Of a DNA stretch of 64,000 nt, positions 47,627-58,102 are shown one piece after another. The notes beneath the pieces were generated by a model that had not been told where the DNA came from, did not search any database, and worked only from the letters and a program-made list of their open reading frames with translations. This stretch comes from Pristionchus mayeri (Eukaryota; Nematoda; Chromadorea; Rhabditida; Neodiplogasteridae), in the NCBI GenBank assembly GCA_036245805.1, contig BTRK01000004.1, positions 46,502,690 through 46,566,689 on the forward strand, read 5' to 3'. The position numbers and the translations under genes are program-made. Position 1 is the stretch's first letter. Every line of letters begins with the position of its first letter.

Positions 47627-48852
47627 TTGGGGTGTCCGGAAAGTTCGTATAATTTTTTGTTTTTATTTTTTATTCAATGCTTTACAATTCTCAGTGGCCA
47701 ATGTATGCCCCCTTCTTTCTCACTACCTCCCTCCAGCGATTGGGCAGGGTCTCGATTCCTCTCTTCCAGAATGCGGGTTTCTTCGAGACCGCCCAATTCA
47801 CGAAAGCACTCACAACTTCATCTCGATTCGTGAACTTCTTTCCTTTGCAGAAGTCAGAGAGAGAGCGGAAGCAGTGGTATTCGCATGGGGAGAGATCCGG
47901 GGAATACGGTGGATGGGGAATCCTCTCGATCTTCAGCTCGTCCATTTTCTTCTGGGTCATCTTCGCTCGATGTGGGTGAGCATTGTCCATCAGAAGAAGA
48001 ATTTTGCCCTGGTTCAGGAGTCTGGGAGGGACTCTGATCGCGACATCTTGCAGTTGTTAAGAGAAGAGGTCGGCATTGATGCTGGTGCCAGGGCGAGGAT
48101 CTCCCAGTAGATGGGACCGAGCACTGAGAAGAAGAAGCAGAGGAGTTCCTTCTTTCCGTGCTCTTTCTTCTTCGGGACGGGTCTCCTCGCAGTCTCCTCG
48201 CAGGGTTATCGTACGTGATCCACTTCTCATCTGTAGCGATGATGGAATTGACCCATCGAAGATTGGATCTACGATGGAGTAATTCCCGACAGACTTGAAC
48301 ACAGACTACGATGGAGTAATTCCCGACAGACTTGGTCATGGGGAATCACTTGTGGGAGTTTCGGCTTCTTCCCAGATCGATGGAGGATATCGGACACCGT
48401 TGATCTGGGAGTACCAGTATCCTTCTTCAACTCACGCACACTGGCCATGGGCTTGCGCTTCAGTGTGCGGAGAACGAGAGGCTGATCGAGGGAGGGAGGG
48501 CGTCCAGAGCGGGGTTGATCATCGAGACCAAACTCCCCTTTCTTGAAGCGGGAGAACCACTTATAGCAGAAGGGTATGGAGGGGGCGTCAGCTCCTTCCG
48601 ACTGGGCCAGGGCAGAGTGGGCCTCCTTCACGGATCGGCCAAGACGGTAGTAATGAAGTAAAAATGCTCGGAGGTAGAGATGGGAGTCCATCACAAGAAT
48701 CAATGTAGCAACTAGGAGACTGATTAAATCCTCTCACTACTCAACGTCAGAATGATGCAATACATTGTTGACAAACAGATTGCGCAATCACTGCATTTGA
48801 TCGCGAACTGACTTTTTTCCGAAGCATTATACGAACTTTCCGGACACCCCAA
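47627..48852 (-). mobile_element. mariner copy 4, full length, degenerate
   Basis: Both terminal repeats and TA flanks (47625-47626, 48853-48854) are present. The transposase (minus) has MDNAHPHR, and SPCEYHCF where the third catalytic residue is Glu instead of Asp. It has a TAA after NADLFS, shared with copy 5, several indels around 48090-48190, and a scrambled duplication of CTACGATGGAGTAATTCCCG at 48270-48335. The N-terminal third (MILVMDSHLYLRAF..., DDQPRSGRPPS) is intact. Confidence 0.95.
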
Positions 48853-48854
48853 TA

Positions 48855-49257
48855 AAATAAATAGGCGTAATTATAGTTTTAAATTTAGCAGATGTATAGG
48901 AGTGTAGAATGTGTAGTTGTGCTATTAAAATCGAGTTCATCTACTAATAAATGTCATCAATAACAGTATCCCCTTCTCGCCATTGATAGTCGAGACATGA
49001 TGTAAATAAAAGGATGTTTGTGCATAATTATATATTTGTATGCCATTGTGTAGTCAAAAATATTAGCGGGACGGTTGGGACTTCCGTGCTAGCTTAGATA
49101 TTTCTCATTCGATTGTGACGTCACCTGATTATGCGCTCTCTCTTTCACGCTCCCGACCGATTTTAAAATCTGAACATGTACGGAGAATTTGAAGCGTATC
49201 TATTGGTAAAGTTAGAATACTTCGTGAAACAATACAATCGTGCGTTGTAGACCCACT
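48855..49257. promoter_or_regulatory. upstream region of RING genes with TGACGTCA site
   Basis: The perfect palindrome TGACGTCA (49116-49123), the consensus for CREB/ATF bZIP factors, lies 135 bases upstream of the first RING-H2 ATG, followed by a CT-rich tract. Function is inferred from the motif only. No gene is seen in this spacer. Confidence 0.4.
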
Positions 49258-49588
49258 ATGGCCAAGGATAATGATTGCCCCATCTGCTTCGAGCTGATGC
49301 TTGGAGACGACGTAGTAAGTGAACAGGGAAGGAATAAACGCTTACTAAGTCTTATCAACATATAAAAATTATAAGACATGATTACATATCGGTAACATTC
49401 AAAAACAATGCTAAAATACTAGTGAGAACAGGCTTAATATATTTATAACAAAATATAATTTAAAAAAGTCTAACTTTCAGGTTCGAACCTCATGCTCGCA
49501 CACATTTCACGGCCGGTGCCTGAATCGGTGGATGGCGGAAAAAATGCCCCCGACCTGCCCCCTCTGCCGGGCCAATGTTGAGTGTTGA
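49258..49588 (+). CDS. minimal RING-H2 protein
   Basis: Two exons: 49258-49314 (MAKDNDCPICFELMLGDDV) and 49481-49588 (TSCSHTFHGRCLNRW...CPLCRANVEC). The product is 54 residues and consists of little but the RING. All eight zinc ligands are visible in the RING-H2 order C-x2-C, C-x-H-x2-H-x2-C, C-x2-C. RING-H2 domains commonly act as E3 ubiquitin ligases by recruiting an E2 enzyme; substrate is unknown. The donor GTAAGT and acceptor TTTCAG are canonical and the phase agrees. The small size suggests a stand-alone RING or a fragment of a longer ancestor. Confidence 0.8.
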
Positions 49589-50089
49589 GATCGGCGTGAA
49601 TGCACCGCAGCCACTCGTTCCAACTTTGTTACTTATCTTAATTGTAAGCAGATAAAGTTAACTTGTATGCAACTCAAGATTGTAAAAATTGCAAACGTAC
49701 ACAAAATCGCCACAATCGTTCACTCACTTACAAGTAGAAACTATGGTGTAGAACACTTTTACAATATGAGAAGATTTTGTGAAACAACTAAATCACAAAA
49801 TAAAAGAAGCACATGCGGCATTATGTATATTATAATTTTAGACCACAGCTTCAGCCGCACTGATTCAGCCTCCGCCGGCTTCCGAGCCTCTTCCCAGATC
49901 TACCCCTAACTTCACTGTATGTCTGTGGCTGTCTCTGTTATCCCCAATCGTCCAAATAGTTGCCCCCCCCCCTGCCGGCGGTGACCTATTCGCCCTATTC
50001 TTTTGTACAAAGTGCTTGTCCAGGTCGCCGCGAGTGTTGGACAAATATGATCGTCCTCAAAATTGCAAAGGTATATTGAAAAAAAAATT
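49589..50089. other. spacer between the two RING genes
   Basis: Contains a C-run (49963-49971) next to a GCCGGCGG hairpin-like patch and a possible short 5' exon of the second RING gene (ATG ATC GTC CTC near 50047, ending at a GTATATTG donor). The intron implied there would be only about 25 bases, so this is doubtful. Confidence 0.4.
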
Positions 50090-50399
50090 TCTAGCCCGTT
50101 CATCGTGGTGGAGGTGGCGCCTCATGCAATCTCTGCTGCATCTCATCTGGAGAGATGGTGAACACGTTGTTTAAGCGGATAAAATAGGCACTCTTTATAC
50201 CATATTTAAACATTTTTTGATCATTAATTTTGGAATATTTCAGGTTCAGATAACTGCATGCGGCCATGGCTTATTCCACCTAGGCTGCCTCTTGATCTGG
50301 CTGGACTCTGCCCTCAACGAGGGAGAACGGGTGTGCCCGATTTGCGACGAGCGCATAGTGGGACTGCAGTCCTTGGACGGGTCTGTATTCTACTATTAG
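50090..50399 (+). CDS. second RING-H2-like protein
   Basis: Exon about 50096-50155 ends CNLCCISSGEM at a GTGAACAC donor. The next exon (50244-50399) reads VQITACGHGLFHLGCLLIWL then ERVCPICDERIVGLQSLDGS and a TAG. The ligand order C-x2-C, C-x-H-x3-H-x2-C, C-x2-C fits a slightly divergent RING-H2, and the intron lies at the same place as in the upstream gene. The pair is therefore probably a tandem duplicate. The start codon is not settled. Confidence 0.65.
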
Positions 50400-50954
50400 A
50401 TCCGCGCATCCGTGTCTCTCTCCCTCACTCTCCATATTTTTGTCACCCGTTTTTTTTGTAGTTTTTGTCGCCTGATCTAGTATTCTACTACTAGAACACA
50501 TCACATTGCTGGTTTTTTTGGTCGTCTTCATGTTATGTAGCGGTTCCATGTTCACTTTCTTTCGGAAGGCCATAACTTCCCTCTTCACTCGATTACTTTT
50601 TTTTTATCTATTCCCTCTTACATCGCGCCCTATAATCGATAAAACCTGCTCACGTATCTTTTCAAGTGTACCTTTTTCAGTCACGTGCACACATGCCAAT
50701 CCTTGTTATAATACATGATAATTATTATTTTTTGCATATCTGAAATCGTTTACAAATTTAACACATTATCAAGAATGCTTAAAAAATGTATTTAAAAAAT
50801 ATCAATGTACAAAATATTTGTAAAAAGCTGTTCAGACTATCAAAGTATTTTACAATGAGATACAATGTTTATGCGATAATATATAATTGAATTAATGATT
50901 GGTATCGACTCCTTCTAATAAAGAGTAGTAAAGGGTTGAATGCCTCTGAATTAA
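50400..50954. other. 3' flank, no gene seen
   Basis: T-rich and AT-rich sequence after the second RING stop codon. Open frames here have no recognisable features. Confidence 0.45.
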
Positions 50955-51441
50955 AGAAGGGTGTCCGCAAAGTTGATCTTTTCAAGCTGTCATAGCAATG
51001 ACCTAGCGGCACTAGGTCGGATGAGAACCGTCGGATGAGAACCCACCGGATGAGAACCAAAAAAGTACCCTTCTCCAGCATGTTCACAGTAGGTTCCCCA
51101 AGTGTCAAAAATGCGTCTGTGAAAGTACTACAGAAGGGTCCAATTTTTGGTTCTCATCCAGTGGGTTCTCATCCGACGGTTCTGATCCGGTGTAGTGCCG
51201 ACCTAGCCAATCCTTCATAGATCATAGCGCGAGCTAAGCGGGTAGGCAACCATCATTTCAATAGCTCAGTCGCTGGCCTATCAAGGACTATCAGCGCCCA
51301 TGGCACTCTGCCAACTAGTGATAACTCGGTTCAAAATAAAGATATCAATTTGAAATTTTCAGAATGAATCTCTAATAGTTATGACAAGCTAGGCCATGGT
51401 TATGACAGCGTCAAAAGTTCAACTTTGATGACACTCCTTCT
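50955..51441. mobile_element. MITE flanked by TTAA, with a nested second MITE
   Basis: The inverted ends AGAAGGGTGTCCGCAAAGTT and complement (AACTTTGATGACACTCCTTC) are about 55 bp long with mismatches and extend to CTGTCATA and CCTAG words. TTAA flanks both ends (50951-50954, 51442-51445). It has the same target as the middle fold-back at 17067, so possibly the same type of mobiliser. Non-coding. Confidence 0.75.
51007..51200. mobile_element. nested MITE with ACCTAG duplication
   Basis: Arms contain three spaced copies of CGGATGAGAACC (51018-51058) and the complementary copies at 51150-51190. Outer ends are CGGCACTA and TAGTGCCG. ACCTAG occurs on both sides (51001-51006, 51201-51206). It is inserted inside the TTAA-flanked MITE. 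Confidence 0.75.
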
Positions 51442-51525
51442 TTAAACATGTGAGTACTCGACGTTAATATATGTTCACACATTATTTTGTATGTATGTCC
51501 TTTTTGCATTCGAGACAAGAGAAGT

Positions 51526-54500
51526 TCACTTATGGGATGCCTGCTTCAAATTCAGATAAAATAGCTTGATCGTTTTTGTCGCGTCGGGGAGCAGAATCGA
51601 TTCTCCATTGCTTCGAACGTACTCCTTCCTGAGAGAATACTTTTGATTTGTGCGCTATCGTATAGTTGAGTGACTGTGAGCAATTTCAATCAATTTCGTA
51701 AGACGAATCTTGTATCTCTCGATCGAGGTATTTACTATTAAACGTAGATAAATGAATAAAATCGACTATAAAATGCATCAAATGCATGAGAAATTGCCCA
51801 CTGATTCAATTGCGCCAGTCCCTCATATCCGTTTTTCGCCAGAAGAGTTTGGTTAGCGATTGAAGTGGCCTCAGATGTGATGCCATCGATACCAGACGAC
51901 TGAAAAATGGGCTTGATTTCAGCTATCGGGTCTCAAGACTCGTTCCGAATAGTGCATGCATTACTTCTTGCAAATGATGTATGTGCTGTGATGTGATAGT
52001 AGTGCGGTCTCATGATGTACTTCTTAACGTACATCAATGCTAGTTTATCATGACGCCGAATTGCTACACATTATGCTGCCACTGTACATTGCTTTCTTTC
52101 TAACCCTGATCTTTAACGAGGAGTATTCTGGTGTTAAAAGCCACCGGAAAGATCGGATCGTTGCACGCTTTCACAGAAGCAAATTCCGATATTTTTATCC
52201 CAGAAGAAAATTCCGATATTTTTAGTGTATTTTAACATCACAGTGTGTTTACTAGGGTTATATTATTGATTTTTTTAGTGTTTTCGGTTATGTTTCAAGG
52301 GCAATAAATACAACAATGCTCATTAGGTATATAGGGCACCAGAAACATATTTGAAAATGTAACACAAATAGTCCATTAAGAGAACTATAATGCCTACTCT
52401 GAGTAGGTCAAAGTCCAGTCCCAGGTGTAGCAGATGCTGAGCGATTCCTTGTCGTTGATGATCAGGATGAATAAAGGTGATTTCGCGACGGAGCACCTTC
52501 AAAACTGGGTTTACGAATTAAAATATAAATATTTGATTATATCATTGTATGTGTAAGAAATATGGGTTTATTAAGGCTAAAGGCAAAATAATATAAAAGA
52601 AAAAAATAAAATAAAGAAGAAAAATTGCAAAAAAATAAACCTTTATCGCTTCCGGTCGAAGGTTCCATATTTGTACTTTGAGATTGCCCAGAATTCCTGC
52701 TGCAGAAGGAATAAATCACGAACTTGGAAGAAGGGTGAAAAAGATACTGTACAGGATGGATATTTTTTTCAGTCCTCAGAAGACGATCTAGATGACATGT
52801 AAAAAGATCAGCGAGAAAGTCGCTGATAATATATTGAAATTTTTTTAGTGGTATTTCGGGGTAAGTTTCAGGTGTGCTAAAGAATGAAATACTCGCCAGG
52901 AAGTGTATATCCCAGAAAAAAAGTACATCATCTTCCAATAAGATACTGACCGAGCATGAGTGTCCCCTCGTCCATCTTCGATATGTCAATTGCGGGTGAG
53001 TCTTCCCAAACATTTTGCCCAACTTGAATTGTATGAACCTTTCAGACCCAGACATACATACAATACGAAAAAATATTGGGGTGTCCGGAAAGTTCGTATA
53101 ATGCTTCGGAAAAAAGTCAGTTCGCGATCAAATGCAGTGATTGCGCAATCTGTTTGTCAACAATGTATTGCATCATTCTGACGTTGAGTAGTGAGAGGAT
53201 TTAATCAGTCTCCTAGTTGCTACATTGATTCTTGTGATGGACTCCCATCTCTACCTCCGAGCATTTTTACTTCATTACTACCGTCTTGGCCGATCCGTGA
53301 AGGAGGCCCACTCTGCCCTGGCCCAGTCGGAAGGAGCTGACGCCCCCTCCATACCCTTCTGCTATAAGTGGTTCTCCCGCTTCAAGAAAGGGGAGTTTGG
53401 TCTCGATGATCAACCCCGCTCTGGACGCCCTCCCTCCCTCGATCAGCCTCTCGTTCTCCGCACACTGAAGCGCAAGCCCATGGCCAGTGTGCGTGAGTTG
53501 AAGAAGGATACTGGTACTCCCAGATCAACGGTGTCCGATATCCTCCATCGATCTGGGAAGAAGCCGAAACTCCCACAAGTGATTCCCCATGACCTCTCCC
53601 CTGAACAGCTGAAAAATCGTGTTCAAGTCTGTCGGGAATTACTCCATCGTTGATCCAATCTTCGATGGGTCAATTCCATCATCGCTACAGATGAGAAGTG
53701 GATCACATACGATAACCCTGTGAGGAGACTGCAATGGGCGGATGCAGATGAGAAGCCCACGCCCGTCCCGAAGAAGGAAGAGCACGGAAAGAAGGAACTC
53801 CTCTGCTTCTTCTTCTCAGTGCTCGGTCCCATCTACTGGGAGATCCTCGCCCCTGGCACCAGCATCAATGCCGACCTCTTCTCTTAACAACTGCAAGATG
53901 TCGCGATCAGAGTCCCTCCCAGACTCCTGAACCAGGGCAAAATGCTTCTTCTGATGGACAATGCTCGCCCACATCGAGCGAAGATGACCCAGAAGAAAAT
54001 GGACGAGCTGAAGATCGAGAGGATTCCCCATCCACCGTATTCCCCGGATCTCTCCCCATGCGAATACCACTGCTTCCGCTCTCTCTCTGACTTCTGCAAA
54101 GGAAAGAAGTTCACGAATCGAGATGAAGTTGTGAGGGCTTTCGTGAATTGGGCGGTCTCGAAGAAACCCGCATTCTGGAAGAGAGGAATCGAGACCCTGC
54201 CCAATCGCTGGAGGGAGGTAGTGAGAAAGAAGGGGGCATACATTGGCCACTGAGAATTGTAAAGCATTGAATAAAAAATAAAAACAAAAAATTATACGAA
54301 CTTTCCGGACACCCCAATAATTGTAACAATGGTAGTTTTTGATAGCCAAATTGAAATACTAAACCTCGCTGTCCCGGCTCCACTCAGACATCAACCGAAC
54401 GCCGACAAGCTGTGATATGACTTTTAAATATGCGTTAATAAGTAGCATCATAAATCATAATTAATTACATTGAATAGTCAAATATATAATAGGAAATAGC

Positions 54501-54910
54501 TACCTTGCCGCTTTCCTTGTGCACAACCCTGACGCTGTGGGGATACTTGAGCGATTTGCAAACCGTCGCGTCGATGAAATCGCGCGCCATTTCGGCAGAA
54601 ATTCTAAACGCCTGCATTGATAATTTGAGTGGAAATAGATCTTGCACTGCTTTCTTATGTTGTATTCTCTTTTGTATTCTCTCCAGATCGGTGGCGAGAT
54701 AGTGAATATAATTAAGAAACCGTGTATGAAACCCCTCAAATCATTTACAAATGAATCATGTTCACGAACGTTATAGATGCACTGATCGTTCCGAAAGTCT
54801 CACTCGAACGTGTGGATCCATTGCCAAGTACGTCTTGAGGGTGGCATTCATCATCTCTCCCTTCTCACGAGCCTCGGCACGCACAAAATCGTACTTGGCC
54901 GTTGGGTTAA
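51526..54910 (-). CDS. GNAT-family N-acetyltransferase (nematode type)
   Basis: GNAT enzymes move acetyl from acetyl-CoA to an amine; the substrate is unknown. Exons: 54910-54783 (AKYDFVRAEAREKGEMMNAT), 54611-54505 (EMARDFIDATVCKSLKYPHS and VVHKESGK), 54409-54365 (LVGVRLMSEWSRDSE), one or more exons between 53020 and 52660, 52504-52398 (REITFIHPDHQRQGIAQHLL, containing the acetyl-CoA loop QRQGIA), 51899-51802 (GITSEATSIANQTLLAKNGY, the C-terminal GNAT motif) and 51628-51526 (ending TIKLFYLNLKQASHK). Phases agree for the first three exons and the last three. The exons at 52.66-53.02 kb could not be reconciled by eye, so a frameshift there is possible. The start codon lies upstream of 54910 and was not found. 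A plus-strand mariner sits in the third intron. Confidence 0.75.
53076..54317 (+). mobile_element. mariner copy 5, full length, best-preserved reading frame
   Basis: 1242 bp, TA at 53074-53075 and 54318-54319, both terminal repeats. The transposase reads in one frame from ATG 53225 or 53237 to the stop at 54251-54253 with two in-frame stops: TGA at 53651-53653 (in HHRSNLRW) and TAA at 53885-53887 (after NADLFS). HTH region then DDQPRSGRPPS, IPHDLS, ATDEKW, LMDNARPH, YSPDLSP and PCEYHCF. The third catalytic residue is Glu. It lies in a GNAT intron, opposite strand. Confidence 0.96.
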
Positions 54911-55914
54911 CTGGTAATGCTCAACAAGTTTCTTGAATCTGATTTGAAATATAATAGGCTTTCAATTTTCAGGTCATGTAGGCTCATTTTCCGTTAAGTT
55001 TCGTGTCGGGTGCTTGTCAGCTTTCTAGAGCACATGAAACAGATAATGAAATTACCTAAAATTAACTGAAAAGTGAAATTCTAGAGAAGAATATGAAGAC
55101 CTCACAGTTGGATGCGGTGAATCCCATTCGCTCACAGGTGAATCCCATTCGTCGAGCTGTGGTCGAAAGCATACTCTCAATTATATATATCTTTATCGCA
55201 CATGGTTAAATTGCGCGAGTACAAGAAATTGTACCGATACAGCTTCCGATCGATCGAGCGGCAAAAGAGTGCATAGAGTGATTAGATATTCGTTTCATGT
55301 CTCGAATGCTAAGTATACATTTGAAAAGGTATGCCAGAGAGAAAAAAATGGATATTTGGTTCGGAATGACAAAGGGATGAGGGAGAAGAGATGGATGAGC
55401 GAAAGAGGGTGCATGGCTCGACAACTGCATTTCGCTCTCTCAGCCAAGCGAAAAAAAAAGAGAGCAAGAGAGAGATAAACACGAATGATTCACGCGAATT
55501 GAGAGACGATGAAGAGAAGTGTGCTGAACTGAGCAATGGTCTTGCTCTCTCTATATCACACACTCTCTCGCTCACTCTGATCGACGAGAAAGTGTGTGGT
55601 ATGGAGAGAGTCAGACGATTCGTCGCTGAACTGATAATCCTTTTCCTCTCGCCGAGAGACTACTACTCATTTGACTTTTCGAGGGATGAACTTGCAACAT
55701 TTTTTTAAAAATTCTGCTTGCTTACTAACGGGGGGGAGGCGCAAAGCTCAAGGACGTGCAAGGCCATGCTGGTTCTTTCTATTGTCTCCAATAGAAAGAT
55801 TTGGACTTTGAATTTTGTTTGCTTTTCTCCTGCTTGTTTGGCATTGATAGGCCTATACTAATCGTATACTGTTGGCATTTATTGCTTATACATTTTCCAA
55901 AATATACTCATAAT
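54911..55914. other. intergenic, purine-rich patch
   Basis: A segment at 54970-55075 resembles 16358-16470 (AGGCTCAT, TTTCTAGAGCA and AAATTACCT words in the same order). From 55380 to 55620 the sequence is rich in GAGAGA/CTCTCT, giving an open plus-strand frame (55391-55708) that I regard as low-complexity. A G-run lies at 55731. Confidence 0.5.
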
Positions 55915-56060
55915 TTATGAACGATAATTGTTGTTCTCAGAGAGGATAAGTGAACACTTTGTCGTTTTTGTCTCCATCATCATTCTTGCATTTAACCTCA
56001 TGCTCCTTGAGTGGGAAACGTTCGTCTTGGACAATTGTTCGTCTTGGACAATTTTTTTAG
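55910..56060 (-). pseudogene. inverted partial copy of the exon at 57.99-58.10 kb
   Basis: Read on the minus strand, this repeats the end of the downstream frame (FPLKEHEVKCK...DKNDKVFTYPL, stop) and its 3' flank (ACAACAATTAT...CATAAATTATGA) with few changes. ATTGTCCAAGACGAAC is present twice. It is a non-functional inverted duplicate facing its source across the 2-kb gene. Confidence 0.85.
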
Positions 56061-56232
56061 ACTAATTTATTGAACTGAGTATTTTTGAGTGAAACGAAAC
56101 AAATTTGCGGTGCATACCACCTTTAGGCGCTTGAGATATTATTTCAGTCCTCAGTTAGATTTAGCGCAAAAATATACTTCAAATATCGATGGTCTCATAT
56201 TTCTTTCTTTTCAAGGTGTGTCCCTGATGAGT

Positions 56233-57854
56233 GCATCTAATCAAAAAAACGGCAAAAGATTTTCTCGAGCAAGTAAAATCGTTGGTTTCCTTCGCGAACA
56301 TCACTGGCAAGCACACCACGCAATTTCTCAATGTCGTATTCGATGCTTCATCTCTAGTATTTGATCCATCCGCAGACGATGAGCATGTGAGTTACATAAA
56401 GAAGATAGAGGATCAGGTAGAACAGGTATGTTGATAGCACACAGCGGAAAATAAGTTGCTTATCTAGATGGGATTTGAAATCACGAATTCTATTCTCAAA
56501 GCTAATGACGTTTGTTCTTCAATTAAGTTCGAAGAGGTTAGCAATGGTGCCAGATGGTTGTCGTAAGTATTTCCTAGTTCGCAATGGAAGCCGGAGCACT
56601 CTTCGGAATCTTGCTTCCCGCCGTCATTGAGTCATGGGAAGCCGACGACTCATTCGTCAAGGTTCACCTGAAGGCTAGTGAGAGACTGACTCCTATAACA
56701 AACAGCTTATTTGTCAGTATTGATTTGTATTTAAACAAATAATAAAGCCTCTAAAGGAAATTAGAACAATGATCGAAACGTCTTCTAATCCGATGTATAC
56801 TTCATTATCATCTGACCAATTGCATAGGTTTAGCACAGTGGATGAAGCTAGAACGAGGATTTTCAGAACCGCGAGCACTTTGGTTAGTTGCATTCATAAT
56901 TATATTACGTTGCTCCACCTTCAGGCTTTCGTAGAAGCGTATCGTCTAAGATTTGCAAAGGACTTGGTACCTTTTGTCACAGCTGTTATGTTTTTTAAAG
57001 TGCCCCTGCAGACAATGATTTTTTGAATTGGCGAAAGTGCATGAACCGCAATCCCTCGTGAGACAATTCAAATTTATGTAATGAGTGTGTGTGTGACCAC
57101 GGGAAATCGATTACCTAAATCGATTACCGTATTATGTAGTACAGCGAATTCAATTTTTTTATGAATTGGCGCGCGAGGGATTGCCGTTCATGCAATGCAG
57201 TTCGGCGCCAATTCAAAAAAAATCTTTGCCTGCGGGTACCTTAAAGTGATTATCAAAATTTAGAATGCTGAAAAGACAGGGGGAGATGTGTTTACGACTG
57301 TTCTACAAATTGAGAATAGACTGGATCAAATGATTGACGAATGTGTCACCCTGGTGAAACAATATTGATTAAAGTAAAGAATGTGCCACTTACAGGATTA
57401 TTTCAAAGAGAAAGTACCGAAAATAATCAACTCAGTGATGGATAGACTAAAGAGTAGCGATGATCAAACAAAAGGAAATGCTGTTATGGCCGCTCTCAGA
57501 GAAGTTCACACGAGGTTGTTGGTTTAGATTAATGCGAATAAGTTCATTTGTAAGTTCAGGGATCGATTCATTGTGATCGTTTTTAAGGAGGGCTGTGAAG
57601 TTAATCAATTCGTTGCATATAATGAGGTCGGGTTTTTTTTACTAATATTTGCAGTTAAACTTTTAACATGGGTTCTAGGCATACAAATAACAAATTATTA
57701 TTGTAAATCGAAACGACCTTTAGAAGGGCAAAATAATAAATTTCAGACGAATCTTGTGCAGAGAATAGTCCAACGAACAATTGTGTACCGAAGCAAACTC
57801 GCGTTCAATATGACGGAGCATGAAGAATCGGAGACTCTGAGAAGCTCAAGATGA
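56233..57854 (+). CDS. helical protein of unknown family, at least nine exons
   Basis: Exons, all in agreeing phase: about 56233-56425 (TAKDFLEQVKSLVSFANIT, ending KKIEDQVEQ), 56528-56536 (nine bases, FEE), 56578-56661 (AMEAGALFGILLPAVIESWE), 56748-56882 (SSDQLHRFSTVDEARTRIFR), 56925-56966, 57264-57353 (TTVLQIENRLDQMIDECVTL), 57396-57514, 57560-57626 and 57747-57854. The product is about 270 residues or more, rich in amphipathic helix. No known domain is recognised. It may be a distant relative of the downstream gene at 58767, which has the same exon sizes and helical pattern. The N-terminal exon is unclear. The frame ends RSSR-TGA, after which another open frame follows (57855-58102). Confidence 0.55.
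56993..57247. mobile_element. small intronic MITE
   Basis: Inverted ends: TTTAAAGTGCCCCTGCAGAC with GATTTTTTGAATTGGCG on the left and the complement with mismatches on the right (CGCCAATTC...TACCTTAAAGTG). A second inner pair is GCAATCCCTCG and CGAGGGATTGC. It lies in the intron between exons ending at 56966 and starting at 57264. Confidence 0.75.
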
Positions 57855-58102
57855 GAGAAGGACGTTACAGCTGGTTGGCATTGCTTAGAATTGTGTGCTT
57901 ACCAATCATTTACTTTAGTGGAAACATGAAGGATGTTGAGAGAGTGAAGAAAGTGGCCATCCATTCGGGACTCGTGTTGGCCCAACACTCATGCGGAATC
58001 ACAATTGTCCAAGACGAACGTTTCCCACTCAAGGAGCATGAGGTTAAATGCAAGGATGATGATGGAGACAAAAACGACAAAGTGTTCACTTATCCTCTCT
58101 GA
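57851..58102 (+). CDS. downstream exon or separate short frame
   Basis: An open frame reads KDVERVKKVAIHSGLVLAQH, then ITIVQDERFPLKEHEVKCKD and ends DKVFTYPL-TGA at 58102. An acceptor-like TTTACTTTAG (57909-57918) precedes it. It is probably the last exon of the gene at 56233, but the join needs a phase shift across the TGA at 57852-57854, so a frameshift or an undetected splice is implied. Its inverted copy is at 55910-56060. Confidence 0.45.
   Translation: MREGRYSWLALLRIVCLPIIYFSGNMKDVERVKKVAIHSGLVLAQHSCGITIVQDERFPLKEHEVKCKDDDGDKNDKVFTYPL

Larger units (their letters stand above)
40961..47749. repeat. tandem duplication, copy B (6789 bp)
   Basis: A direct repeat of 32910-40960. It is shorter mainly because the innermost mariner is absent. 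It includes partial element II (40961-41994), the outer nested element (42234-44438), the middle nested element (42353-43658) and the gene-poor segment to 47626, then the first 123 bp of a full mariner. It retains AAATCTGCTTGATTCCAACT near 44830, which copy A lacks. Confidence 0.95.

Noticed and set aside
53816..54349. 177-codon open frame antisense to mariner copy 5 (and equivalents over the other copies)
   Set aside because: It is a recurrent antisense shadow of the transposase; it is carried by all copies because of their base composition and has no independent features.
55391..55708. 105-codon open frame on the plus strand
   Set aside because: It overlaps GAGAGA/CTCTCT low-complexity sequence, has no splice or family support and an equally open antisense frame.
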